Shown: piece after piece, positions 38,346-46,450 of the stretch
How the letters are laid out: every line of letters starts with the position of its first letter
Numbering within the stretch: the stretch's first letter is position 1
Source: Nevskia ramosa DSM 11499
GTDB taxonomy: Bacteria; Pseudomonadota; Gammaproteobacteria; Nevskiales; Nevskiaceae
Direction: 5' to 3'
NCBI RefSeq assembly: GCF_000420645.1
Contig: NZ_ATVI01000013.1
Location: 62,001-126,000, forward strand
Length of the DNA: 64,000 bases
Made by a program: the position numbers and the translations under genes
Notes under the pieces: generated by a model
Database searches by the model: none
The model's input: only the letters and a program-made list of their open reading frames with translations
What the model was told of the DNA's origin: nothing

Positions 38346-39077
38346 CTACACGGTCAGATGCTGCTTCACCATCTCATCGGTGAGCTCGCCGATTGCGCCC
38401 TTGGCCACGGCGCGGCCCTTGTCGAGAATCACGAAATCGCTGGCGACCCGGCGAGCGAACGGCAGCTTCTGCTCGACCAGCAGGACCGTCAGGCCCAGAT
38501 CCTTGTTCAGCCGCAGGATCAGGTCACCGATGTCGGCGACGATGTTCGGCTGGATGCCTTCGCAGGGTTCGTCGAGGATCAGCAGCTTCGGTTCCAGAGT
38601 CAGCGCGCGGCCGATCGCCAGCTGCTGCTGCTGACCGCCGGACAAGTCACCGCCGCGGCGCTGGCTCATCTGTTTCAGCACTGGAAACAGGCTGTGCACG
38701 TAGTCGGTCAGTTCCTTCTTCTTCGCGGCTTTCAGGCCACGGGCTTCGAGGCCGACTCTGAGATTTTCCTCGACGGTCAGCTGCGAAAAGATTTCCCGGC
38801 CCTGCGGCACATAGCCGATACCCATGCCGGCGCGCTTGTCGGCGGCGACGCCACGCAGTTCCTTGCCGCCGTCATAGCTGATGCTGCCGGAGGCCGTCGG
38901 GATCAGGCCCATCAGGCATTTCAGCATCGTCGTCTTACCCATGCCGTTGCGGCCCATCAGGCACATGCGCGAGCCCTTCGGTACGTCGACATCGAGATCC
39001 CAAAGCGTGTGGCTGCCGCCGTAGAACTGGTTCAGGCCGCTGATCTTCACCATCGAATCGCTCTTTCCGCTTGTCAT
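38346..39077 (-). CDS. urtE: Urea ABC transporter ATP-binding protein UrtE
   Basis: About 243 residues of the branched-chain amino acid transporter type. SGLNQFYGGSHTLWDLDVDVPKG, Walker A GRNGMGKTT, LSGGQQQQLAIGRAL and LLILDEPCEGIQPNIV identify UrtE. An alternative start MVKISGL at 39053 has a GGAAAGAG ribosome-binding site and is equally plausible. Follows urtD by 13 bases. Confidence 0.94.
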   Translation of the reverse strand: MTSGKSDSMVKISGLNQFYGGSHTLWDLDVDVPKGSRMCLMGRNGMGKTTMLKCLMGLIPTASGSISYDGGKELRGVAADKRAGMGIGYVPQGREIFSQLTVEENLRVGLEARGLKAAKKKELTDYVHSLFPVLKQMSQRRGGDLSGGQQQQLAIGRALTLEPKLLILDEPCEGIQPNIVADIGDLILRLNKDLGLTVLLVEQKLPFARRVASDFVILDKGRAVAKGAIGELTDEMVKQHLTV

Positions 39078-39090
39078 CTCACTCGCCCCC

Positions 39091-39924
39091 TTACTCACCG
39101 AGATACACGCGCTTGACCTGCGGATCGTTCTGCACTTCGTCCATCGTGCCCTCGGCGAGCACATGGCCTTCGTGCAGCACCGTGACCTTGCGGGCGATGG
39201 AACGGACGAAGTTCATGTCGTGCTCGACCACCACTACCGAATGCTTGCCGGCGAGGCTCACCAGCAGCTCGGCGGTGCGTTCGGTTTCCTGCGGCGTCAT
39301 GCCGGCCACCGGTTCGTCGACCAGCAGCACCAGCGGGTCCTGCATCAGCAGCATGCCGATCTCCAGCCACTGCTTCTGGCCGTGCGACAAGGCTCCCGCC
39401 TTGCCGAAGCGATGATCCTTGAGGCCGATGATGCCGAGCACTTCGTCGATGCGTTCGCGCTGCGCGGCATTGAGCTTGGCGAACAAGATCTTCCACACCG
39501 ACTTGTCGCAGGCCATCGCCAGTTCGAGGTTCTCGAACACGCTGTGCTCGGGAAACACGGTCGGCTTCTGGAACTTGCGACCGATGCCGGCCTGGGCGAT
39601 TTCCGGTTCGCTCATGCCGAGCAGATCGATGGTCTGGCCAAACCAGACCGAGCCGGTGTCCGGCGTGGTCTTGCCGGTGATGACGTCCATCATCGTGGTC
39701 TTGCCGGCGCCGTTCGGGCCGATGACGCAGCGCAGCTCGCCGGTCTCGATGTACAGGCTGAGATCGTTGAGCGCCTTGAAGCCGTCGAAGCTCTTGGTCA
39801 CGCCTTCGACGTACAGGATGATGTTGTGCGACAGATCCGGGCTCGGCGCATTGGTGCTGCGGCGCTTGCCGGTCGGCTTGGTGCGCAGGCCGATCGGGCC
39901 CGTCGTGGCGGGAGAAGTGCTCAT
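39091..39924 (-). CDS. urtD: Urea ABC transporter ATP-binding protein UrtD
   Basis: About 277 residues. GPNGAGKTTMMDVITGKT, LSHGQKQWLEIGMLLMQ, LLVDEPVAGMT and VVEHDMNFVR are diagnostic of UrtD. Start MSTSPATTG overlaps the urtC stop by four bases; the long upstream open frame is a shadow of urtC. Confidence 0.95.
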   Translation of the reverse strand: MSTSPATTGPIGLRTKPTGKRRSTNAPSPDLSHNIILYVEGVTKSFDGFKALNDLSLYIETGELRCVIGPNGAGKTTMMDVITGKTTPDTGSVWFGQTIDLLGMSEPEIAQAGIGRKFQKPTVFPEHSVFENLELAMACDKSVWKILFAKLNAAQRERIDEVLGIIGLKDHRFGKAGALSHGQKQWLEIGMLLMQDPLVLLVDEPVAGMTPQETERTAELLVSLAGKHSVVVVEHDMNFVRSIARKVTVLHEGHVLAEGTMDEVQNDPQVKRVYLGE

Positions 39925-41039
39925 GCGGTTTTCACCTTTCTCGCAGGGATCAAGCCGACCACGCCCTTCGGCAGGAACAGTGTTGCACCGACGAACAGCG
40001 CGCCGAGCGCATACAGCCAGATCTCGGGGAACGCCGCGGTGAACCAGGTCTTCGCGTAGTTCACGAGCACGGCACCGGCGACTGCGCCGTACAGCGTGCC
40101 GCGTCCGCCAACGGCGACCCAGATCACCACTTCGATCGAGTTGATCGGCGCGAACTCGCCCGGGTTGATGATGCCGACCTGCGGCACGTACAGCGCACCG
40201 GCAATGCCGGCGAGCATCGCCGAGAACACCCAGATCCACAGCTTGTAGGACTCCACCTGATAACCGATGAAGCGCGTGCGGCCTTCGGCATCACGGATGC
40301 CTTGCACCACTCTTCCGAGGCGCGAAGCGATCACGTAACGGCAGCCGATGTAGCCAACGGCGAGCGCGATCACCGTGGTGATGAACAGCGCCACTCGCAT
40401 GCCGGGCGTCTTCAGATCGAAGCCGAGCAGTTCCTTGAAATCGGTCAGGCCGTTGTTGCCGCCGAAGCCCATCTCGTTGCGGAAGAAGGCCAGCAGCAGG
40501 GCGAAGGTCAGCGCCTGGGTCATGATCGACAGATAGACGCCGGTGACCCGCGAGCGGAACGCCAGCCAGCCGAAACCGAGCGCCAGCAGGCCCGGGATCA
40601 GTACCACCATCAGCAGCGCCACCGGGAAGTGGTTCATGCCTTCCCAGAACCAGGGCAGCTCGGTCCAGTTCAGGAACACCATGAAGTCCGGCAGGATCGG
40701 GTTGCCGTAGACGCCGCGCGGGCCGATCTGGCGCATCAGATACATGCCGATCGCATAGCCGCCGAGCGCGAAGAACGCCGTGTGACCGAGGCTCAGGATT
40801 CCGCAATAACCCCAGACCAGATCGACCGCGATCGCCAGCAGCGCGTAGCACAGGTACTTGCCGAACAAAGTGACCGTGTAGGTCGACAGGTGGAAGAACG
40901 AGCCTTCCGGAATCAGCAGATTGAAGACCGGCACCACCACCGCTGCGATCAGCAGCAGCAACAGCAGCACCTGGCCACCACGGTCAGCCTTGAGGGCCGG
41001 AATTAGTACCCCTTGCCCAGTCATCGATTGCGTACTCAT
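39921..41039 (-). CDS. urtC: Urea ABC transporter permease UrtC
   Basis: About 372 residues, nine or so helices, LivM type. CYALLAIAVDLVWGYCGILSLGHTAFFALGGYAIGMYLM and IGCRYVIASRLGRVVQGIRDAEGRTRFIGY are characteristic. The ATG overlaps the urtB stop in TAATG. Confidence 0.95.
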   Translation of the reverse strand: MSTQSMTGQGVLIPALKADRGGQVLLLLLLIAAVVVPVFNLLIPEGSFFHLSTYTVTLFGKYLCYALLAIAVDLVWGYCGILSLGHTAFFALGGYAIGMYLMRQIGPRGVYGNPILPDFMVFLNWTELPWFWEGMNHFPVALLMVVLIPGLLALGFGWLAFRSRVTGVYLSIMTQALTFALLLAFFRNEMGFGGNNGLTDFKELLGFDLKTPGMRVALFITTVIALAVGYIGCRYVIASRLGRVVQGIRDAEGRTRFIGYQVESYKLWIWVFSAMLAGIAGALYVPQVGIINPGEFAPINSIEVVIWVAVGGRGTLYGAVAGAVLVNYAKTWFTAAFPEIWLYALGALFVGATLFLPKGVVGLIPARKVKTA

Positions 41040-42745
41040 TAGTGGCCCTCCGCCGCGCGGCCTTTCTGGGGAAACAGGCCCTGTTTGCGGCGCTGGATGA
41101 ACAGGATGATGAACACCAGCATCGCGATCTTGGCCATCACCGCACCGACCGCCGGCTCCAGCAATTTGCCGGCAACACCGAGCGTCATGCCGCCGATCAC
41201 CGTGCCCCAGAGATTGCCGACACCGCCGAAGACCACGACCATGAACGAATCGATGATGTAGCTCTGGCCGAGGTTCGGGCCGACATTGGTCAGCTGCGAC
41301 AGCGCCACGCCGGCGACACCGGCAATGCCGGAGCCGAGGCCGAAAGTGATCGCGTCGACGCGATCGGAGTTGATGCCCATCGAACGCGCCATCGCCCGGT
41401 TCTGCGACACCGCACGCACCTTCAGGCCCAGCGAGGTGCGACGCAGGATCAGTTGCAGCGCGGCGAACACGACCATCGTGAAGACGACGATGTAGATGCG
41501 GTTCCAGGTCAGCGACAGCGCATCGTTGATCACCCACTGGCCGCTCATGAATTCCGGCGTGGCCACCGAGCGATTCAGCGGCGAGAAGATCGAACGCACC
41601 AACTGCTGCAGGAACAGGCTGATGCCGAAGGTTGCCAGCAGCGTTTCCAGCGGCCGGCCGTACAGGAAGCGGACGACGCCGCGTTCGATGGCGATGCCGA
41701 CCAGACCGGAGACCACGAACGCCGTCGGAATCGAGATCAAGATCGAGGCCGCCAGATGCGTCGGCATCAACTGCTGCACGACGTAGGCGGTATAGGCGCC
41801 GATCATCATCAGCTCGCCGTGCGCCATGTTGATCACGCCCATCACGCCGAAGGTGATCGCCAGACCGATGGCCGCGAGCACCAGCACCGAGCCGAGGCTC
41901 AGGCCAAAGAACAGCGTTTCGATGGCGCTGAAGAACTTGCGTTTCAGGGCGATCGACGAGATCGCCACCGAGGCCGCGCTGCGGACTCGTTCATCGGGCT
42001 CGTTGGCTTCTTCGCGCAATGCTTCGAGCTTGGCCAGGGTTTCGCCGTCAAGCGCACCGGAAAGTACGTTCACCGCAGCCAGGCGTGTGTCGGCACTGTC
42101 TGAGGTCAGATCGGCGTAGGCGAGGCCGGCGGCGATCGCTTTCAGCACGGCCGGATCCTGCTCGGTCTTGGCGTGTTCGCGGAGCATGGTCAGCGTCAGC
42201 TCATCCGGCGCACGGAGCATTTCCTGCACCGCGGCGAGGCGTACCTCGGCATCGGGGTTGCCGAGCTTGAACGAGGCCAGGGCACTGCGCAGCAGCTTGC
42301 GCAGATTGTTGTTGCTGCCGATCTTGGTGAAGCCTTCGCTCGGCTCGCTGCCGGCCGTGGCCAGGGTCAGCGGATCGGTCAGCTGGTAGTTCGTTTCCGC
42401 TTCCGCGGTGATGAACACGGCGCCATCGGCGTCGCGGACATGCAGGTGATCTTCGAGCCAGGCCGTCAGTATGGCGGCCGTGTTCGGGTTCTTGGTTGCC
42501 AGCAATGCTTCGAGCAAGGCGGTGCGTTCGCTGAGAGATGCGGTGCCGAGTGCGCGGACGACCTCCGGAAACGCGGTCGGCGCAGCTGGAGCCGCTTCGG
42601 CGGTGGTCTCGGCGGCAGCGTCAGCAGCGGGCGCGACAGCGTCGTCCGCCTGCAGCGGCAGGCTCACGGCCACGATTGCCGCCAGCAGGCATCGTCGCAG
42701 CGGCAGTCGCATCAGTAGTCGCAGAAGGGGAGGTAGCGGAATCAT
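41039..42745 (-). CDS. urtB: Urea ABC transporter permease UrtB
   Basis: About 568 residues: signal-like N-terminus, a long extracytoplasmic HEAT-like region (about 55-285) typical of UrtB, then a LivH-type permease domain (about 290-565; GLSLGSVLVLAAIGLAITFGVMGVINMAHGELMMIGAY, GPNLGQSYIIDSFMVVVFGGVGNLWGTVIGG). I start at MIPLPPLL, which begins a hydrophobic leader; an ATG 16 codons earlier is open. Upstream is a 153-base gap with hairpins and a weak sigma-54-like site. Confidence 0.94.
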   Translation of the reverse strand: MIPLPPLLRLLMRLPLRRCLLAAIVAVSLPLQADDAVAPAADAAAETTAEAAPAAPTAFPEVVRALGTASLSERTALLEALLATKNPNTAAILTAWLEDHLHVRDADGAVFITAEAETNYQLTDPLTLATAGSEPSEGFTKIGSNNNLRKLLRSALASFKLGNPDAEVRLAAVQEMLRAPDELTLTMLREHAKTEQDPAVLKAIAAGLAYADLTSDSADTRLAAVNVLSGALDGETLAKLEALREEANEPDERVRSAASVAISSIALKRKFFSAIETLFFGLSLGSVLVLAAIGLAITFGVMGVINMAHGELMMIGAYTAYVVQQLMPTHLAASILISIPTAFVVSGLVGIAIERGVVRFLYGRPLETLLATFGISLFLQQLVRSIFSPLNRSVATPEFMSGQWVINDALSLTWNRIYIVVFTMVVFAALQLILRRTSLGLKVRAVSQNRAMARSMGINSDRVDAITFGLGSGIAGVAGVALSQLTNVGPNLGQSYIIDSFMVVVFGGVGNLWGTVIGGMTLGVAGKLLEPAVGAVMAKIAMLVFIILFIQRRKQGLFPQKGRAAEGH

Positions 42746-42788
42746 CGCGGGGATGCTCCTGAAAAGAGGGTGACGACAGGGGATGCAA

Positions 42789-42804
42789 AGCAAGCTCCGG
42801 GCCG
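42789..42804 (-). promoter_or_regulatory. Weak sigma-54-like site upstream of urtB
   Basis: On the minus strand the 16-mer CGGCCCGGAGCTTGCT keeps GG and GC 10 bases apart and differs from the consensus TGGCACG-N4-TTGCW at positions 1 and 5. The urtB start is 45 bases beyond its -12 GC. In such GC-rich sequence chance is a real alternative. Confidence 0.3.
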
Positions 42805-42856
42805 GGCCAATTCCGGCCCGGAGACTTGCCCCCCGCAGGTGCTGCTTGCTTCAGGT

Positions 42857-42892
42857 GCAGCCCGAGCGCTCAGCGCCTGAGCGTCGGGCTGC
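42857..42892 (-). terminator. Strong hairpin between urtA and urtB
   Basis: A near-perfect stem GCAGCCCGAGCGCTCAG / CTGAGCGTCGGGCTGC starts seven bases after the urtA stop. No T-tract follows, so partial termination or protection of the urtA mRNA is likely, as often seen after binding-protein genes. Another GC-rich stem (GGGCCGG/CCGGCCC) lies at about 42798-42822. Confidence 0.6.
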
Positions 42893-42898
42893 GAAGAC

Positions 42899-44182
42899 TC
42901 AGTTCGAGCACTTCTTCAGCTTGGTGTTGTAGTTGCCGCACTTCAGCTTCACCCAATCGGATTCCAGATCCTTCGAGCCGTCGAGGAAGTCGGACCAGGC
43001 ATCGCCAGGGACTTCGGCCTTGGTCTGCCAGACGGTTTCGAACTGGCCGTCTTCCTTGATCTCGCCGATGTAGACCGGCTTGGTGATGTGGTGATTCGGC
43101 AGCAGCTTGGCGGTGCCGCCGGTCAGGTTCGGCACTTCCAGGCCCGGCAAGGTGTCGATGACCTTGGTGGTGTCGGTGGTGCCGGCCTTCTCGACGGCCT
43201 TCACCCACAGGTTGAAGCCGATGTACGTCGCTTCCATCGGATCATTGGTGGTGCGCTTCGGGTTCTTGATGTACGTCTGCCAGGCCTTGATGAAGGCAGT
43301 GTTGGCGGGCGACTTGACGCTCTCGAAGTAGTTCCAGGCGGCGAGATGGCCGACCAGCGGCTTGGTGTCGATGCCCGACAGTTCTTCCTCACCCACCGAG
43401 AACGCGACCACCGGAATGTCTTCGGCCGAGATCTTCTGGTTGCCGAGTTCCTTGTAGAACGGAACGTTGGCATCGCCGTTGATCGTCGAGACCACCGCCG
43501 TCTTCTTGCCGGCCGAACCGAAGGCCTTGATCTTCGACACTTCGCTCTGCCAATCGCTGAAGCCGAACGGCGTGTAGTTGACGATGATGTCTTCGGCCTT
43601 CACGCCCTTGGCCTTCAGATAGGCCTCGAGAATCTTGTTGGTGGTACGCGGATAGACGTAGTCGGTGCCTTCGAGCACCCAGCGCTTCACCTTGAGATCC
43701 TTCATCAGATAGTCGACCGCCGGAATCGCCTGCTGATTCGGCGCGGCACCGGTGTAGATCACGTTCTTCGAGGATTCTTCACCCTCGTACTGCACCGGGT
43801 AGAAGAGCAGCGAATTGGATTTCTCGAACACCGGCAGCACCGACTTGCGCGACACCGAAGTCCAGCAGCCGAACACCACGGACACCTTGTCCTTGTCGAT
43901 CAGCTCGGAAGCCTTTTCGGCGAACAGCGGCCAGTTCGACGCTGGATCGACGACCACGGCTTCCAGCTTCTTGCCGAGCACGCCGCCCTTCTTGTTCTGC
44001 TCCTCGATCAGCATCAGGACGGTGTCCTTCAGCGTGGTTTCGGAGATCGCCATGGTGCCGGACAGCGAATGCAGCACGCCGACCTTGATGGTGTCGTCGG
44101 CAGCCTGTGCGGAAAAGCTCAGCGCTGCGGCGGTTGCCAGCAGTGCGGTCTTGATCAGGTTCATCTTCATCGGCATCTTCAT
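42899..44182 (-). CDS. urtA: Urea ABC transporter substrate-binding protein UrtA
   Basis: 427 residues: signal peptide (cut near AQA/ADD), then the periplasmic-binding fold. Motifs of UrtA: KVGVLHSLSGTMAISET, GGVLGKKLEAVVVDPASNWP, VFGCWTSVSRKSVLPVFE, LLFYPVQYEGEE and NGDANVPFYKEL. In-frame ATGs at residues 5 and 7 make the exact start uncertain by a few codons. It follows the porin gene by 56 bases. Confidence 0.96.
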   Translation of the reverse strand: MKMPMKMNLIKTALLATAAALSFSAQAADDTIKVGVLHSLSGTMAISETTLKDTVLMLIEEQNKKGGVLGKKLEAVVVDPASNWPLFAEKASELIDKDKVSVVFGCWTSVSRKSVLPVFEKSNSLLFYPVQYEGEESSKNVIYTGAAPNQQAIPAVDYLMKDLKVKRWVLEGTDYVYPRTTNKILEAYLKAKGVKAEDIIVNYTPFGFSDWQSEVSKIKAFGSAGKKTAVVSTINGDANVPFYKELGNQKISAEDIPVVAFSVGEEELSGIDTKPLVGHLAAWNYFESVKSPANTAFIKAWQTYIKNPKRTTNDPMEATYIGFNLWVKAVEKAGTTDTTKVIDTLPGLEVPNLTGGTAKLLPNHHITKPVYIGEIKEDGQFETVWQTKAEVPGDAWSDFLDGSKDLESDWVKLKCGNYNTKLKKCSN

Positions 44183-44238
44183 CGGTTGATCCTCTTGTTA
44201 CGAAACGGAGTGATGTTCAGGAGTGGAGTCGAAGGGGC

Positions 44239-45348
44239 TCAGATCTGGACCTGCAGACCCACACCGATCTGGGTCGTGTCCGGCAAACCGGCATCGAGCT
44301 TGCTGTCCTTGTAGAACAGCGAAATGCGGGCATCGAAGGTCTTGATCAGATAGTTGATGTTGAATTCCATCGTCGTCTGCTCGTACTCCGGGCCGAGGCC
44401 GGTGGAGTCGTTGAAGCGCGCGGCGCCGTACTTGCCCAGGAACTGGACCTTGCCGATGCCGACCTGCTGCGGGAACAGGTAGGCAGCGAGGCCGTACCAG
44501 CCGTTGGAGTCCGTGAAGCTGCCGTCGAAGCCGCCGTAGCCGCCGAGCTTGTCGTAGCGCGCCGCTTCCGCTTCCAGGGTGACGACGCCGCCGTTCGGCA
44601 GCTTCTTTTCCATCAAGCCGTCGAGCGTATAGGCGTGCTTGCCGGCCGAGGTCTGACCGGCGAGGCCGACCGACAGCAGATCCTTCGCACCGTAATAGGT
44701 GCCGTTCAGGTAGTAGCCCGGCTCGGCATCCCAGAAGTTCAGCTGGACACGGCCGGAAGTCAGCACGGTGCCCTCGCCGAAGGTGCCCGGCGCATCGAAC
44801 AGGCCGAAGGAAACCTTGGCGATGCCGAAGGTGCCCCAGTACGCGACGCCGTTCTGGCGGCCCTGGACGATGCCCGGATAGCCGTCCTGCACGCCGTCCT
44901 CGTAGACGTTCCAGTTGCTGGCGTAGAACGGGCCGTAGAGGTTGGCGCGGTCGGACGGCGGCAGGAAGCGGCCGGCCCAGATGTTGAACTTGTCGCCGAA
45001 CTCGAAGCGGGCGGCGGCGTCCATCACCTGAAGATTGTTGCTGGCCGACGAGTAATCGGTGTTGAACATGACCTTGATGTTGTCGGTCACCGAACCACCG
45101 ATGTAGACGCGGGCGTTGTTGACGTTGAAGTCGTTGACGGTGTCGCCGCCGCCGCTCGGATTGGTGCTTTCGAACTGGGTGCGCAGACCGGCGCCCAGGC
45201 TGATCGGCGGCAGCTTCAGATCGGCTGCCTTGACCGGCGCGGCGCAGATCGTCGCTGCTGCGGCGATGGCGCTCATCGCAGTGAGCTTGAGCATCGTGTT
45301 GTTCCCCATTCCCTGTTGCTGCCCCTTGTTGTTGGTCGTCGCTTTCAT
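44239..45348 (-). CDS. Outer-membrane porin associated with urea uptake
   Basis: 369 residues: signal peptide (cut near VKA/ADL), then a 16-strand-like barrel with RTQFESTNPSGGGDTVNDFNVNNARVYIGGSV and KFNIWAGRFLPPSDRANLYGPF, similar to porin O/P-type channels. It starts with a GGGAGTTACACG ribosome-binding site and is first of the run leading to urtABCDE and urease. A channel for urea or short amides is a reasonable inference. Confidence 0.75.
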   Translation of the reverse strand: MKATTNNKGQQQGMGNNTMLKLTAMSAIAAAATICAAPVKAADLKLPPISLGAGLRTQFESTNPSGGGDTVNDFNVNNARVYIGGSVTDNIKVMFNTDYSSASNNLQVMDAAARFEFGDKFNIWAGRFLPPSDRANLYGPFYASNWNVYEDGVQDGYPGIVQGRQNGVAYWGTFGIAKVSFGLFDAPGTFGEGTVLTSGRVQLNFWDAEPGYYLNGTYYGAKDLLSVGLAGQTSAGKHAYTLDGLMEKKLPNGGVVTLEAEAARYDKLGGYGGFDGSFTDSNGWYGLAAYLFPQQVGIGKVQFLGKYGAARFNDSTGLGPEYEQTTMEFNINYLIKTFDARISLFYKDSKLDAGLPDTTQIGVGLQVQI

Positions 45349-45553
45349 CGTGTAACTCCCCTGGTTAAGTGTTGAACTGGGATTGCCTGTTTCGAATCGC
45401 GGACATAGCTCCGCCCCGCCGGGTCGACGTGACCCCGCTCTGCCGCTTGCCCCACTATTTGCCCTGATCCGGTGCGTCTGCTGCTCTCTTTCGAGAGCCG
45501 CGCACCGTGTTGCTGCTGCTCCTTTTCTTGTTGGTCTCTGGTCGTGTCGTTCC

Positions 45554-46450
45554 TCAGTTCGGCACGACGCCCAAGCGGCTGCGGTTCAACGCGACGGTGG
45601 CTGCAGCCGTCCGCGTTTCCACACCGAGCTTGGTGAAGATGTGTTCGAGATGCTTGTTGACCGTGCGCGGGCTCATTTCCAGCACGCCGGCGATTTCCGG
45701 ATTGGTCTTGCCGAGCGCCACCCAGTACAGAACCTCGGCTTCGCGGGCGGTCAGCGGTAGCAGGCGCATCAACGCATCCGGCTCCGGCACCGCTTCGTGG
45801 CGCTGCACCAGCAGGCGGCGTTCGCCCAGCTTCGAGAACGCCAGCCGCTGGCCGTTGCCCTGCAGGCTGAAATTGGGCGAAGCACCTTCGCCGATCGCCA
45901 GCCAGCGCAGCAGCGCCTCGGGCAGGCGATGGTCGACACCACAGACGCCGGCCAGCCAGCTGCGTGCCAGCGGCGTTGCCCAGCTGACCCGGCCGACATC
46001 GTCGATTGAGACGATCGCATCACCGGCGGCGTCGGAAGCCGCTTGAGTCTCGGCGACCAGCCGGGCATTGCGCAGATGGGAGGCGATGCGGGCAATCACT
46101 TCCTGCGGCCGGATCGGCTTGGTGATGTAGTCGATGCCGCCGGCCTGGAAGCCACGGACCACATGATCGGTATCGGTGAGCCCGGTCATGAACACGATCG
46201 GGATCGGCCGCGTGGCGAGATCGGCCTTGAAGCGGCGGCAGGTCTCGAAGCCGTCGACGCCGGGCATCATCGCGTCGAGCAGGATCAGATCCGGCGGCTG
46301 CAGGCGCGCGCTTTCCAGAGCGGCGAGGCCGCTGGTGGCGACACGGACGCGATAGCCGGCGCCGTCGAGCGCGTCATGGGCCACGGCGAGATTTTCGGCG
46401 ACGTCGTCGACGATCAGGATCGTGGCCATCGCATTGCTGTTCATCTTCAT
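45554..46450 (-). CDS. Response regulator with LuxR-type output
   Basis: 298 residues: receiver domain (about 9-125; ILIVDDVAEN, phospho-Asp D59 in LILLDAMMPGVDG, Lys in YITKPI), a PAS-like middle (about 135-220), and a C-terminal LuxR helix-turn-helix (about 230-290; LTAREAEVLYWVALGKTNPEIAGVLEMSPRTVNKHLEHIFTKLGV). Its ATG overlaps the stop of the transporter-kinase gene, so the two form one two-component unit. Likely targets are the divergent atzF operon and the downstream porin/urt/ure genes. Confidence 0.9.
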   Translation of the reverse strand: MKMNSNAMATILIVDDVAENLAVAHDALDGAGYRVRVATSGLAALESARLQPPDLILLDAMMPGVDGFETCRRFKADLATRPIPIVFMTGLTDTDHVVRGFQAGGIDYITKPIRPQEVIARIASHLRNARLVAETQAASDAAGDAIVSIDDVGRVSWATPLARSWLAGVCGVDHRLPEALLRWLAIGEGASPNFSLQGNGQRLAFSKLGERRLLVQRHEAVPEPDALMRLLPLTAREAEVLYWVALGKTNPEIAGVLEMSPRTVNKHLEHIFTKLGVETRTAAATVALNRSRLGVVPN

